A DNA stretch of 64,000 bases, from contig CM032797.1 of NCBI GenBank assembly GCA_019155185.1, forward strand, positions 6,434,881 through 6,498,880, in the 5' to 3' direction. Positions 12,761-26,215 of this stretch are shown here, one piece after another. The notes beneath the pieces are model-generated. The model was not told where the DNA came from and made no database searches. It worked only from the letters and a program-made list of their open reading frames with translations. This DNA comes from Beaufortia kweichowensis. Lineage: Eukaryota; Chordata; Actinopteri; Cypriniformes; Gastromyzontidae. How positions within the stretch are numbered: position 1 is the stretch's first letter; each line of letters begins with the position of its first letter. A program made the translations under genes and the position numbers.

Positions 12761-14679
12761 TTCATGGTAAGGTCTATTTTTTTACGTTTCACTAGCTAAT
12801 CATTATCCCATGTAAGTGCCTAAATTCTGGTGTCTTTAATATGTTCTTCATCTGTTTGGAGATAAGTTTAATACAAAATCAAAATAGATACTCTGAGTCA
12901 CATTCAGAGGAAGGACAATTGTTTATCAGTGAAAGGACCGCAACGCACGAAGCAGTCACTTCCTCATGATGGGTCAGAATGTCCTTCTTCCATTTATGCT
13001 TCCAGCTAACAGTCACGGTTACATAACAGTCTCAGCAGTAATTGTCAGTCACCCCAAAGTCCAGCCGTGCATCAGACTCAGTGCTTCTACAACACACCAT
13101 CATTCAGCCCATGTCATGATAACACCAAATCAGCTGAGAGAACTATTAGGAAAACAGTAAGAGCTACTGCATTATGGGCAAGTTTATTATTAAACCATGC
13201 AAAGTTTCATAAGCACACAAAGTGAGAATTTTCGTGTTCCTTTAAATCAAGAAAGAAGCAGATTCACATGTGTTTAATTACTGTTGAAAGATTCTAGTGC
13301 CTACAAACAGGAAGAATAACTTCTGCAATTCAGAATGTGCCCAACATGTTAATCCTACAATTGCCCACACAAAAAATACAGCAAAAAACATCAAATTGAA
13401 TACAAAAATGTGATCCAGACTGTAAGAATCCGGCTAAAGTCATTATTTGTGATTTATTGTTTTCGACATAAAATCATTCAACATTATGTAAAGAACATTA
13501 TGTAAAACTATATCTTTGATATCTTTAATACTGACTGAGAATGTCAGATTGAAATCAATGTTTAGGAAGCCAAGGTATTTTTGTGAGTGCCAATAAAATC
13601 TTATAATTTTAGTATTTATTGTATTATAAAAAATTTGGGAACTGTATTTCTTACTCTATCATACAGTCTAATCTATCACTTACAGCAATAAAAACATAAC
13701 TTATAGTCATTTTTATGGCTATGGCTAAAATGATATGCTTAATCTCATAATTAGATTATAAGAGACTTGTATTTCAAAGACAGGGTCACAAAGATACAAC
13801 ATCATAAAAAACATAATTAAAAAACATGAGAGAACATAAACCAAATGCTTTGACAAACAGTAAAAACTGAAATCACATAAATTTTGGACAGCAATGATCT
13901 CCATTAAGAAAGCTTAATAAATCATCATTTAATCAAACAAAAATATGCAAGTATAAAAGTATCAAGTTCCTTCATCCCACTTGAACTGTAGGATGTCATC
14001 TCACACACATACCCAAAATTTACACTGATGTCTCAGATCTTTACTGGATTCTTCTTCTGATTCAAAATGCAAAATGTGAAGCATCAGAATTCCACACAGG
14101 ACCTCTATTCTTTGAACTCCTTTGTTTATTCTTTAAGGGAATTTTGTGGTGCTTGTTATCAGCAGCTATGTGTTCTTGGTTAAACCAGTGGGGGGGTTCA
14201 TTAAGGACCTTTCCTCACTTTAAAACTTAATTACTCTAATTAACAAACATCTGCCCTCACTCAAGGCACGTCAGTAATCAACCAGTCATTTTCAGATCCG
14301 ACACGGGAGCTCCTCTATCCCTTCAGGCACATCAATTCAAACAGTAGCTAATAGTATTTGAGCAACTACGTGACTTCTGTTCTCATATTGTGGAAAATAA
14401 CCTATAAGCATTGATCATGGATGTTTTTACAGTAAGATACAGTATGTGTACTAATTTTGTTGATAGGGATGTATTATGGCTTTTTGTTAATCACTACAGG
14501 CTAAGTTTTAAAGCAGATGTACAAATTTACACTCTCTGTATTTTTTGGCAGCGATGCGCTTAAATCGCTGGTTTGGTGGGTTGCCATGGTAATGTAGTGT
14601 AGTGGATCAGATTTCCACTCGTGTTGAGGTGAAACAATCATTCTGATCACACACATGCACACACATCTTTACTTTATAT

Positions 14680-14790
14680 ACAATATGGGGACTTTTCATA
14701 CAGACATAATGTCTTTTATAATGTACAAAGTGTATATTGTATAATACAACCCTCACCATACCCCTAAACCTAACCCTACACAAACCTTTT
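14680..14790 (-). repeat. 'Mildly AT-rich GGGGAC' interspersed repeat, minus copy
   Basis: It contains 'TATGGGGACTTTTCATACAG', the complement of a telomere-like 'GGTTTAGGGGTATGG' segment, and 'ACAAACC' followed by a T-run. Copies of the same repeat in the other orientation occur at 28.49-28.80 kb and 31.33-31.52 kb ('AATGCAGAAAGGTTTGTGTG'). Confidence 0.6.
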
Positions 14791-16078
14791 TTTACATTTT
14801 TAAATAAACACCATTTAGTATGATTAATAATCAAATTCAAATAATTTAATTAGTATCAATTCAGAACTTAATTCACATTGCAGCATCAAAATTTATCCAA
14901 CAATGGTTTCCAAATCCTCTTACTGTTTATGAGTTCATACACAATCCACAATATATTTAGCAAATATATAACTGAGGATGTCTGCAAAATGATGTGAAAC
15001 AAACACATCACATAAAACAGGACATATTTTGAAATGGCTTCTGGAATTTCTGCTATTGGAATCACAGGTATGCACAAGTTTGTCTCAGAACACATTTCAT
15101 GAGATGGTCTCTACACTGCAAACTGTGAAAATGTCCTGCCTAAATTTAGCGATAGATTCCAGCACTGAATACCATCCCAGTGAATGTTTTACCCACATGT
15201 GAATGTCTATGTCACATCACCATGGAGACAACAGAATCCAGCCTGTGCTGCACAAACCTGCAACACTTTCATTAAGGATTATCCTTTAGCAGGAGAGAAT
15301 TTATCAACCCGGCAAATAACTGCTGAACAAACCAGTGTGTGTTTGTGTGTGTGCAAAGAGGAGCGAGAGAAGAGAAAGAGAGATTATTATTTTTTCACAA
15401 TGTCTACATCGTTCTTATAAATCATGGTTTCAAAAACAAACAACATAATAAAAAATGTACTCTGCGTAACTCTGAATACACTGAGAGAATGTTAGATGAT
15501 ATATCTATTCAATTGTTTTTTTCAAATAATTCAGTATTTTTTATTTTATTAATGAATCAATAGTCAAATTGTGTTTAGTTATTTTATATTTTAAAATAAC
15601 ACATTTTACTTTTAAATGTTCTAAAAGTTCTAATAGATTCAAGTAGTGATGCTCATTGCTCATATTCCACAAAGTGAATTATGCAATTTTTTTCAGAGAA
15701 TTTTTCTTTTGTAAATAATTCACCAAACTGTGTCGCAGAGCTCTGCGCTTCAGCAGAACTGGCACAAAGAGAGAATAAACATGTCCTTTATTCCTTTTTC
15801 TTCTATTACAGATCTTACTGAGCCAATTGTCCAAACCAAACCGACTAAAACTTGATCTGTTCCAGATGAAGGTCAAAAACATACATGACTGGAACTGTTT
15901 AAAATGCTTTAATGCTTCCTTCTGCTGTCCTGACCAGACAAATGAGTCTGTTTAAATCTGCTCCAATAGCAATACTTTGATTCCTCGAAGCCAAGCAAAT
16001 TCAGATTTGTGGTCTGGGGAGTAAACAGGAAGTGTACAGGCAGAAAAAAAAAATCACAAATCATGTAACACACACTCC

Positions 16079-16285
16079 TAAAAATAAAGGCGGTAAAGGG
16101 TTTGTCGCAGCAATGACACCGAAGAAAAATTTTGGTTCCCCAAAGAATCTCTTAGTCAAAAGGAAGCTTTTCTTTCTTACCTTTTTGTAGTATGAAGAAC
16201 CCTTTTTACAACAATCTTTTAAAGGTTTTGTGAGTGTTTAAAGGTTCTTTAAGGAACCATTGAGCCTGACAAAGAACCGAGTGTG
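16079..16285. repeat. AAAGAACC palindromic MITE, copy 1
   Basis: Inverted 'TTGGTTCC..AAAGAA' and 'GGTTCTTTAAGGAACC' motifs repeat through the element, which can fold on itself. The same family is found at about 17.50-17.66 kb and, as a half element, at 42.08-42.19 kb. Confidence 0.65.
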
Positions 16286-16659
16286 TTCCTGTTGTAAACA
16301 CAATGAATAAATAATTTATAAAAATTATCTCCCAAGCATTGATAAATCTCAATAAGGACAACACATACAACTTATTTAGCCTACTGCTGTGTAGCACGTA
16401 TCAATCAAACATCCAGTATAATTGAGAAATGTAATGTTTTCAAGATTCTTAAGCAAAAATCTTCAAACTGACTTTCAGTCCTCATGCCTTTTCCACAGGA
16501 CCCCACCCCAAACTCATTTTTCGCCCTTGCCACATTCTGACACAAACGCATCTTACCCCCGGAGGCGGATCCAGCGTTAAATAGCTTTACATTCAACCAA
16601 TCCTAAACATCAGCATTGTATCAACCTACATCTCAGTGACCAATCGTATGCCTGCTAGC

Positions 16660-16853
16660 GGGCCATATGACAAAATGTTTCCTCCCCGTGTGCGTGTAGT
16701 CGCCGAAACCGCGAGTGGAAGTGCAGCGACTCGGCGTCGACCGGTGCGACTCTCAGCAGCCGGAGGATCCGTGAAGATTTGCGAAATCGTCTGAATGTTG
16801 CTCACGTGGACTGGCGTTATCTGCATCTACACACGAGTTAAAATGATGAAACG
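16660..16853 (+). ncRNA. Probable mir-181 host transcript: promoter and exon 1
   Basis: A short CpG-rich island (16680-16850) stands in a long AT-rich desert and ends in a strong donor, 'AACG|GTAAGT' after 16853. The transcription start is probably within 16680-16760. Downstream on the same strand, exon-like pieces at 24205-24242 and 29009 onward lead into the miR-181 hairpins. In human the mir-181a-1/b-1 pair is carried by a long non-coding host gene, so this is inferred to be its fish counterpart. It contains ATG ATG AAA CG at the very end, which starts a small open frame discussed in the findings. The link between exons is inferred from splice signals only. Confidence 0.5.
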
Positions 16854-17494
16854 GTAAGTCATCTTCACTTTGCTCGTGCCATGCAAAGATTGAAATCGGG
16901 ATAAATGCTGAAGTTGCGCATGAAATGGGAACTGTGTCACTCATATTTGGATACATTAAAGAGCTTTATGTGCAGGTTCAGAATGCTTTTCATATATTGT
17001 TATGCAATAACAATATTTCCTATAAATCTCTAATGTAATAATCACAAGGGAACATTTTTATATTTATGTTATATATGAGTTTTGTCTAATGTTTATATTA
17101 GGTGAGTTTTGTGATTTACAGTAATGTTTGTATTAGGTATCCACGAACGCATTCATAATAGCACATTTTACACATACTTAAAGTTAAATGTAGGCCATGT
17201 ACGGTATAGTAAAGCGTCTATTTGTCTTCTGCTGAAACAAGATCCAATGCTGTGGATGTGAGAAGAGTCTTTAAAAGCCACTTATAACCATTCCGAGCAG
17301 GGGTGTGACGTTACAGCATGTTAGCCTACAGGCAAACCATTATGGATGATTTTCTCTGACCCTTATCCTTTATAGCTTATCCTTTATAGTATATGACTTA
17401 TGAGTTTTTTATTATGTGATTGTTTTTTTTGGGAATATTTTTCCATTAACTACAATTTTTCATGACATTGAATGTCACACGTGCTTCAAATGTT

Positions 17495-17665
17495 CTTCAA
17501 AGCAATGCCATATAAGAACCATTTTTGGTTCCTCAAAGAACCTTTTAGCAATTTCTTAATTACCTTTTTATACCTTTTTTCACGACAAAGAACCTTTTGT
17601 GAAATAGGTTCTTTATAAAAACCATTCAGCCAAATATGGTACTTCTATGGCATTGTGATGCACGA
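17495..17665. repeat. AAAGAACC palindromic MITE, copy 2
   Basis: Its ends are inverted: 'CAATGCCATATAAGAACC' at the left and 'GGTACTTCTATGGCATTG' at the right. The interior repeats 'GGTTCCTCAAAGAACC' and 'AAAGAACCTTTTGTGAAA'. It is the most complete of the three copies in the window. Confidence 0.75.
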
Positions 17666-18049
17666 GTGTAAGACTCATGGATTTGTTGTTATCTTCTATT
17701 GAAATGAACAATAAAAAACAAGACTTTAATGTGTTGCTCTTGGAATAAAATGTACCTGTGCTGTAGGTAAAGCAAAGGATATCTCCAGGTCACCTGTATC
17801 TGATCGCTTTCAGATGCCGGTATGATCTGAAGTGATTTTTGCACCCAGATGATGTAATCACAGATGTACCATCAGATTTAAACAGTAAACTGATTTTTAC
17901 TGCAGTGTTAACTAAAGATAAATGTGCACAACGTTTAATCAAATCCAGTTTTGTTCTTCTTTATTTGAAAGAGAAATTACACATCTGATCATTGGAATAA
18001 AAGATTTGTTCCTGTAGCTGAGCTCAAAACCTAAGGAAAACCCAAACTT

Positions 18050-18098
18050 GGTATGCATTGTAAGTCATTTTGGATAAAAGCATCTGCCAAATGAATAA
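18050..18098 (+). mobile_element. SINE 3' tail fragment
   Basis: 'GCATTGTAAGTCATTTTGGA' followed by 'TAAAAGCATCTGCCAAATG' is the conserved 3' end of a tRNA-derived SINE family widespread in fish. Only the tail is recognisable here. Confidence 0.7.
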
Positions 18099-19889
18099 TT
18101 GTATGTGTAAGAGAAAGGGTGGAAACTGTTCACTATATTGTTTCAGATAGCGTCCTGTTGAGCGCCGTAATCCGTCTGGCGTTGACAGGATCCAGATGTG
18201 TCTAATTGCAATATGTGAAATCTGTTTGTTGCCGTTCCGGTCTGCAGTGAGATAAAGTAAGGTCACGGAAAGCCGTAACAGACGTGGAAAGACGGCTGTT
18301 AAATATTTTACAAGCTGCATGATCATATCTGTACCGGAAAGTACCCCCCCAAACACACACCTCCGCCTTCTTTGTCTGGCTCTTGGGTAATCTCTATAAC
18401 CCACATAACACACACCCCGCCAGTTTACTTCTGCCTCCAGAGACACCTGAACACCAGACATAATGATCAGACCCAAAGAGACAGACAAATCTCAAATTTA
18501 ATTTGATTAAATGCAGAATAAGATATACTAGCCCACACAAGTAGTATGATGACATATTAGACACACTTAAAAATGGATGAATGTGTAAGCAATAGGGTAC
18601 ATGAAAATTCCTACATAACTTACTGTTTTTTTTAAAACACAATACACATTAAAGTCTAGAAATATGTTGTAATGCAACTTCGTGAAGTAAAATCACTAAA
18701 AGTGTTCCTTTCACTGGAAAAATAGCAGTGATATATGTTTATGTTGCTACGGGTGCAGTGATGCACAGAATCATTGGATGAAGCGCTCATAGTTGTGCTT
18801 TATTGTGAATAAAACAGTGCTGTTGACCAATCAGAACCAAGGACTGAAAATTTTTCACAAAAAGAACGTTAGGCTTTTTGACAAATTAAGAATTGTATTG
18901 TTATTTTCCTATAATAGTTTTATTTCTTTTATCATCAAGATAAAAAAGTTATTAGGATTGTGTATTACGTCTATAGTTAATGTATGGAAGTACAACTGTG
19001 TTTACTCTGCGGGGGGACCTGTGTAAAGGGAACATTAACCATCCTGAATTTGTTTACTTATTAACTTAAAATGTGATGCTGTTCAGGTGTCTGAACAGAA
19101 TGTGATCTGTTGTAAATTTGATTTCTTCTCATTATCCATACATGTGATTGATAAATTAATGTACCTGATCTAATGTGTGCATCTCTTCCATTTAACCGCT
19201 ATCATACAGTTCATTTAAAGTGACATTTTGTGCACTCACTGTGTAATAGTCGATCATTGTTTGATTAATTTGCTCTCTCCATCTCCTTTGAATTATGCAC
19301 AGATGTTTGTGTGATGCTTTGTGTTCATTTACTGTGTTTTTGGCGCTGAACACATACTGTATATGTAAAAGTGTAGGTTTGGAGATACTGAAGATCTAAA
19401 ATTTTTTACTGCTACTAATATAACATCATAGGATCAGATCCATAGCTATTAAAATTTCTCCAGCAACCCAAGAACTCTTGAATGAAGTAAGCACATTGAT
19501 TGCTCTTCAGTCTAAAAATGAGGCTTTGTTCTGAGGTGTGTGGCATTCAGCAGCATAAATGTGGCCATTCATTGTGAACAGTGAAAACCAGTCACCATTC
19601 AACAATATCTTTCAGACACAGAAGTCAAAGCAGCTCTAAAATCCAGAGAATGCACAGGGTGTCTTAAGGGGAGACACGCCTTTTCCAAGTCGTAACAAAG
19701 CCTAAAAACATGCACACACACAAATAAATATATAGCCATACCTCTGTGTGTGTGTGTTTGGGAGAAATATACCAAAATACCTTCAAAGTGATATTTGTTT
19801 CTTTTATCTGAGGATCTTAAATGATCAAAACGACCTTAGGTGGAATATGCAAAGATGCCATAAAGTTTTTGGTTTAAGGATTTATTCTG

Positions 19890-20180
19890 TGTCTGCGAGC
19901 ATGTGTGCTCACATATGTAGACTCCATGTTGAGCCGTCGCTATTTCAGGGGCCGCGGATGTGGCAGCTTCGCTGTAATCTTTTCTGGAAAGAGTATGTTG
20001 CGATGTATTATTGAAGCCCTGTCGTGCTGTGTATGTCATTACCGCTGAGAGATCAGCATAGTGAGGTTAATGAGCCAATCTGCATAAACTTTGTCCCCAT
20101 CTGGAGCGTTGTTGGGTGGTGCGGGGCAAGACATTCCTGCATCTACGTCGCCGACAACCCTTGATGTAGCAAATGATTTA
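19890..20180. other. Candidate conserved non-coding island
   Basis: This is a stretch of balanced composition, with 'TGAGGTTAATGAGCCAATCT', 'GCATAAACTTTGTCCCC' and a CpG-containing part at 20130-20160, inside the presumed host-gene intron. It shows no repeat similarity and no supported exon. It resembles deeply conserved enhancer DNA, but conservation cannot be tested from one sequence. Confidence 0.3.
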
Positions 20181-22984
20181 TGTTTCTCTGCGCTTCACTC
20201 ACAAACTTAAAAACTTAGTCTCCCTGGAGCATGACTGCGGTTGATTGGTGAAGTCACTTTAAAAATGGCATGATTTCACTGATACATTTGTGCATTTTTT
20301 AAGGAGGAAATGTATATGATATGCAAAATGGTGTGGTGTAGTTTTGTAGTGTGCGGTAAAAAAGCTTCGAGTCTATACAGCAAATGAGCAATTCATAGAC
20401 TGATTTATCCTACAAAATAATGTGTGTCTGTGGTGCTTTCAAAACATTACTCTGTTTAAGAGACCCGCCATAGCAACGTTGGATCAACCAATGCTGTATG
20501 TTTGGGGTTGGACTACATGTTTGCCCAAACAATGACAGAACAGTTTACAGTCACACGAAATGTGTTTAATGAAATTTAACAGGATACACTTTTTTTAGTC
20601 ATACAGATGATGAGACAATGAAGATTCCACCCTTATGAAACTTAAATGTGGTTTTATTTGTAAACACAAATTGACAAAGGCTTTGCTACAGTATCCATAT
20701 TTTAGCATGGTATTTATATCCATATTTTTGCAAATGGCAATCCTTTTATCTTGTGATAGGCCTTTTTTTTCTCTTCGTTTTACCAAGATTTTACTCTTTA
20801 GTAAGATATAAATATATTGGTTAATATTACATTCTGTAAAAATGTATATTTCAAGTTTGGACTGAAAATGTCATGTACATAATGCTGGAATTGCCTAGAT
20901 ACTTATATAGTGTAGTCCTGATTTAAAATGATTTTTTGTAAAGAACCAGAAGTTTGCATAAAACTAGATTTGGTCTGTATGTAGAAAAGTACTACCTTGC
21001 AGACTGCAGTTTAAAAGTTGGTCATATTTAGTTTCTATTTGCTGTTTGATGTTTGTCTAATATTAAATGTTTTTATCATATCAATTGAAAATTGAAGTTT
21101 TGCTCTTTGCTCTTTCTTTACTCGTCTCGTATGTGAAGTTTAGGTGGTAATTGTGTGCATTTACAAATAGCTGTAATGAAATTAAAATTGCATTAAAAAC
21201 ATTCACTATCAATCACTTTAAGACATTTATCTTTGACAGTTACAGTTGTGTGCAATTATAAGCTTTTTTAAGACTTAATGGTGCTTGGTCGTGTTTCGAT
21301 AGTTTGTCAAGAAGACTCAACATTGATTGGCACAATCTCTGCTAAAATGCAGTGGAAGTAAAAAAACGTAGTAAAATTGATTTGAACCTCCTGAGTAACA
21401 CCATTTTTTATTGGAAACCAATTAAAAGCCATTGTTAACACTGAGACCGTGTTGAAAACATGTTTTAAATCTGCTGACTGTAGATTGTGCCATGTGTTTA
21501 TGGCTTAGGATAAAACCACAGACATCTTACACAGCAGTTTCCCAAGAGAACATCTCGTTTTGCGTCAAAAACTAAAACACATAAATGCTGCTAAAGAAGT
21601 GCAATAGGTTATTTAAAAAAACACAGATTGCTTTTAATATTTGTATTACATTTCTGTTTTGTTGGCTGTAATCTGCTCTGGTCTGTTGTGTGTTTGTTAA
21701 AGACTCGCTCGCTTTGAATCTTTTGTATTGTGCAACTCTGCGTTCTGCTGGAGTGTCTATGGGATAAACAAAAAGCAACTTTTTTTCTCAGCTCTCACTT
21801 CACAAAAGACAACCACCCAGCTAGTCTGAACCATTAGAACATTACGGTTTTTCTCTTCTCATTACCCATAATGCTGTAAACCCCACTGGGCGCAGTGTGG
21901 GACCCCACTGCTGTAGGATGCACAAGCAATGAGCCGTTTATTTCTCCTCATTTCTTTTTCCTCCGCTTTCTCTGCTTTTCCTTTTCACTCGGTACCCCTC
22001 TCTGTGTGAAAAATGAGCACAAACTGTTCAAAAGTTTTCATTCGTTTGATTATGTCAAGAGGAAAAAAATACGCTGTTTTGTTCTTTTAATCTGCTTAGA
22101 GATGAAATTACAGAATTGCTTATTTAGTTACACAATTTTTTATGGTGTTGGTGTGGTTAGTGGTTTTCTTAGTTTTTAATTATTCTTTTATAAGGAGAAA
22201 ACGTTTTATGATCTTGCCACATAAACCAGTCCAAGCTGACCTCTGATTGGAAATACATTTTATTTGTGCTTCATGTGCATTTTGAGATTGACACCGAGTT
22301 TAGATGTCAAATGCTTATATAATACCAGGTCAAACATATATTTTCAAGTCCTATACAAGCCTGGACTAGGTCTCAGTTCAAAGGTTTTGCCATATGGAGA
22401 ATTTTCTTTTCTTTCCTCATTAAAGAATATTCTTTTTATAGACTCCTCAATTTGTCTTCAGTGCAAGCCACCAATTTGTCTTTCAGTTTTAGCAGACGCC
22501 AAACATATGCCGCTCTTAGTACAAAAAATCAACATAATAAGTTAAGTTTTTGTGTTATTTAAAGGAGTGCGGCTGAAAGTTTTGTTCAGTACTTTTGACA
22601 GGACGCAGAATTAGTGGAAATCATTCTGTGATGTATTTTTTTTAGTGTTTAAAGATACTTTTTTACCATTACCATTTTATTTATTTCCATTTGTTTCAGT
22701 CAAAATTGACTTTCTAAAATCCAAGCTCTAATTGACTGTCTTTACTCAATTTTCGAGAGTACAGATGTTTTTATTGTTCTTGGAAACAAAGTGTTTAGAC
22801 TTTTAGGTTTTGACATGTTTTGCTCTCAGGGTTGCGTCTGCTTTTTTAGATTTATCTACCTTTAAATATCACATAAAGGAAAGAAAAGAGATTATTTCTA
22901 TTACATGTCAATCAAATAACCTGTGCTTGTCTTGTGGTTCTTGGGCAGATTAAGGCTGATCACACTTTAAAACAGTTTGTTTTA

Positions 22985-23065
22985 ATATTTATTTACTGTA
23001 AAGTTGCTTTGCAATAATTAAAAATTGTGCAAAGTGCTATAGAAATAAATTTGTATTGAATATTT
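22985..23065 (+). mobile_element. Non-LTR retroelement 3' tail fragment
   Basis: 'TTACTGTAAAGTTGCTTTGC' followed by 'GTGCTATAGAAATAAATTTG' matches the common fish LINE/SINE 3' end (TGTAAAGCTGCTTTG..GCGCTATA.AAATAAA). It is a 5'-truncated fragment with no coding sequence. Confidence 0.65.
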
Positions 23066-23559
23066 AAATAGAAAACAACCCTCATAATCCCACATTTACA
23101 CCGTTCATATAGACTCTTGTGACAGTGTGAGTTGCTCTAAATTTTCTCTTGTTGTGTCTGAGCTGGAAAAGTCTTCTGTTCGACCTGTGCATTTCTTCAT
23201 GTGAGATGAACAGGAAATGGCATGCATTCCTTTTGTCCGATTCAAAAATAAACTCCAGTGTGCACTTCCTGCAGAGGCGTTGGAGAAGAGGTGTAGAGAG
23301 AGAAGAACAGAGAGAAAGAGTGTTACACTCGAGGGTCTCGGCTGTGAAATAATGAATCTTTGTGTGGTAATGTTGGCTTGTTAATCACATGCTATGTTTC
23401 CTTTTTCTGTTGCCACATAACATCCCTACAGACCTGCACTTCCTGTGAGCGAGACATGTGATTGGTGAGGGCGTGTGATCAGTTATTTGTTAGTGTGTTT
23501 TATTCATTCTTATTTGAGGGTTGTTTTTTAAGGGGGCATTGCAGGTAAACAAAATGGAA

Positions 23560-23785
23560 TAATATCTTTTTTTACACTCATGTCATCCAAAAACGACTCT
23601 TTTATTTGTAGAACACAAAAGAAGATTTGAGAAATATCTGAAATGTGTTTTTGTGTCCATACAATGGTAATCAATAGGGAGCATTGTTGTTACCAACGCA
23701 TCTTCTTTTGTTTTCTGCAGAGAAAAAAAGGTCAAACAGATTTAAAAATGACATGAGGGTGAGTATAATTTTTTGGTCAACAATC
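23560..23785. repeat. Palindromic MITE-like repeat, copy 2
   Basis: It contains 'AGAACACAAAAGAAGATTTG' and, inverted, 'GCATCTTCTTTTGTTTTCTG', and ends in 'ATGACATGAGGGTGAGTATA'. It belongs to the same family as the element at 399-618. Confidence 0.75.
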
Positions 23786-24204
23786 CCTTTACATGATTGA
23801 CAATCTGTACAGTGGATGAGTATACACATGAAAATGCAGTTTCTGAACTACAGTTTTTTTTTTTTTCATTTTAGATATTTTTATATTTTTCTTCATTTAA
23901 ATTTTTGTTTATTCATTTTTTATTTATGTTTATTATTATTAAAATTTGTCAAATATTTATTCTTGAGTCTTAGACCTTTCCACAAAATATAGTTTGCCGT
24001 GATTAGATTACAATTCAACTATGAAATATTAAAGTGAATGGAGAAATATGGTGACCGTTAACAGTTAAACGCTGTCTGTCCAATCCTCTGTCTAGCCGTT
24101 TATAATGTCCTGCATTAACAATATTTTTCAAGCTTTGAGACTCGCTTCTGTTATTGTGAACATAGTAAGATTGTAATTGTATGTTTTATGAGTTTTTCTT
24201 TCAG

Positions 24205-24242
24205 GCCAGGCCAAGATCTGTCCGTCCTGCGCCAGTCCTATG
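24205..24242 (+). ncRNA. Probable mir-181 host transcript exon 2
   Basis: A 38-base segment flanked by a strong acceptor ('GAGTTTTTCTTTCAG|G') and a donor ('TATG|GTATGT'). It lies between the CpG-rich exon at 16.85 kb and the miR-181 hairpins. If translated from the ATG in exon 1 it stays open. The support is splice signals and position only. Confidence 0.4.
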
Positions 24243-25295
24243 GTATGTTTTCAGCAGGACTCTGTAATCCAGGGCCTCATCTGTTATAGATGTGGCTTCG
24301 GTGCCCGACGGTCTGTCCCCGTCCTTTTGTTCCATCCAGCCGTAGCTGTGCACTTTCTCTTTTATGACCTTATTGTGTGGCTGGGAAAACCATGTTATTT
24401 TCTTTTGACTGTGTTTCAGCTGCTAGGGGGCCAAGAAGTTCAAGTGTTGCAATTGTGTGATGGAAGTGTGTCTTCAGAGGTTTAGCTGAGCTATATGGGT
24501 TTGCTGTCTCACTCTTTCTCTCTATCCCACCCACACTCTTCTGAAGCTGCAGGGGTTTCGCTGAGTTGGCAAAAGCGAGTCGCGATGCAGAAACAGAAAT
24601 AAACTGTGGGCTTTTTAGACAAACATGTAACTTGTCCTCACTGGACCCCTCAAGTTAAAACTGTGAGGATAAAATACAAGGGTGTTAAAGCAGACAAACA
24701 GTGAAATGATGGACTTCAGAAAAGTTGACACACTGTAGATATTTCATATAAATTATTGTTTGGGTTTTGGCACCCGCCACTTCATATAAGAGATTTATTG
24801 CAGTTTGCACGTTCCAAAGAAAATGCACGACAGTATTAGGCTATGTTGTATATAATGTTTTCCATACATCTTCATGCAAATGGTACCATTACTTATTTTC
24901 CAAAATGACTATATAATGATTTTCCACGTGTAAGTGACGTTTGCGGACGGATTCTAATAAGCCGTGAATTAAAAGGACAGGGAAATACGATTTCTGCACC
25001 TTTCTCTCAACACGTTTAAAAAATCGCCACATCTGCAGGACTTTAGTTTCCATGTCTGACATCAGGTTTATTTTTTGAATGCGTTCATACACACGCTTGT
25101 ATGTCCAATCCCAGATTTATGTTATAGTTGATGTGAGGGAGGCCAAATGAATGTCTTTATGTCTGTATGCTATGATCCGTGGCATAAACAGTCTCACTGT
25201 ATTCTGGAATAATCCAATGCCTTTAGCTTGTAGAAAAATAGTGGTAGATTTTGTATGGATCTGTACTTGATGGAAGGTTATTGTGAGGTTGTAAA

Positions 25296-25490
25296 TGAAT
25301 AGTTCACCCAAACATTTTTCATTCATGTCATTCCAAACCTGTAGGACTTCTACAGAACACAAAAGAAGATATTTTAAAGAACACAGCATTGGCCCCCATT
25401 AACTTTCATTTTATGAACGCATAACTTCTGAGACATTTCTCAAAATATCTTCTTTCTTTTTTTTGGTCAACTATCTTTAAAAGATTTTTG
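25296..25490. repeat. Palindromic MITE-like repeat, copy 3
   Basis: It begins 'AATAGTTCACCCAAACATTT', contains 'CATTCATGTCATTCCAAACC' and 'AACACAAAAGAAGATATTTT', and ends with the inverted 'CAAAATATCTTCTTTC' and 'GGTCAACTATCTTTAAAAG'. Confidence 0.8.
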
Positions 25491-25925
25491 GGGGAAATTT
25501 TAGAGCAAGGTTGTTTGATTGTGTGATTTGTTTGTAGTTGATTTAAAGGTGGAGTTGGTTGATATTACTGAAAGTTGAGTCTGTTTGATTTGAGCAGAAA
25601 TGTTTTTTTTATCTCATAACAGTTGTTTTGTGCCTGACCCCCGTGTCTGTTGCTATGTAAGGGTTTTGAATAAACTCTGGGTGATTAACAGGAAACTAAG
25701 TGACCGAATGATGATTGGCTTGAATGGGTGGTGGGTTGTCCAGCCAGTGATTTTTACAATAGGAAGCATTGCGAATAAGCATGTCTGACAAACATCCTTT
25801 TTTGTCTGTTGTTTGAAAACAGCTGCGTGTGAGAGAGAGAATTAGTGTGCTTGTTTTACTCACAATATAGGAACAAAATAGGACAATTTCATAGTTGCGT
25901 CACCCAACTGTAATTGTATGTATTT

Positions 25926-26215
25926 GATAGGATAGTTCACCCAAAAATGACAATGATTTTATCATTTATTAACACTTATGTCATTCTAAACCTGTATGAC
26001 TTTCTTTCTTTTCCAGAACACAAAAGAAGACATTTTGAAGAATGTTAGTAACCAAACAACATGGGCTCCCATTGATTTTCAAAACCACTTCTCGAACATT
26101 TCTCGAAATATCTTATTTTGTGTTATATACTGTCATATACTGGTTAGGAATGACATTAGGATGAATAGATGATGACAGAATTTGTTTCTATCCCTTTAAC
26201 TAAACATACTAAATA
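25926..26215. repeat. Palindromic MITE-like repeat, copy 4
   Basis: It begins 'TTGATAGGATAGTTCACCCA', contains 'AGAACACAAAAGAAGACATT' and 'GTTAGTAACCAAACAACATG', and ends 'GAATGACATTAGGATGAATA' then 'TCCCTTTAAC'. This is the longest copy of the family here. Confidence 0.82.

Larger units (their letters stand above)
3401..16650. other. Gene desert with scattered repeats
   Basis: No exon with both splice support and protein similarity was found on either strand. The sequence is AT-rich with several short repeats (listed separately), a long AG tract, and one more complex island near 11.9-12.2 kb. It separates the camsap2 promoter from the presumed mir-181 host promoter, and such deserts around mir-181 usually hold regulatory DNA. 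Confidence 0.5.
16854..24204 (+). other. Presumed first intron of the mir-181 host transcript
   Basis: No protein exon was recognised. A minus-strand frame of 154 codons at 18024-18488 overlaps a SINE tail and has no family similarity. The region contains an AAAGAACC element, a SINE tail at about 18.05 kb, a candidate conserved island at 19.9-20.2 kb and a retroelement tail at about 23.0 kb. Confidence 0.4.

Noticed and set aside
18024..18488. 154-codon minus-strand frame
   Set aside because: No family similarity, no splice context, and it overlaps a SINE tail; chance frame.
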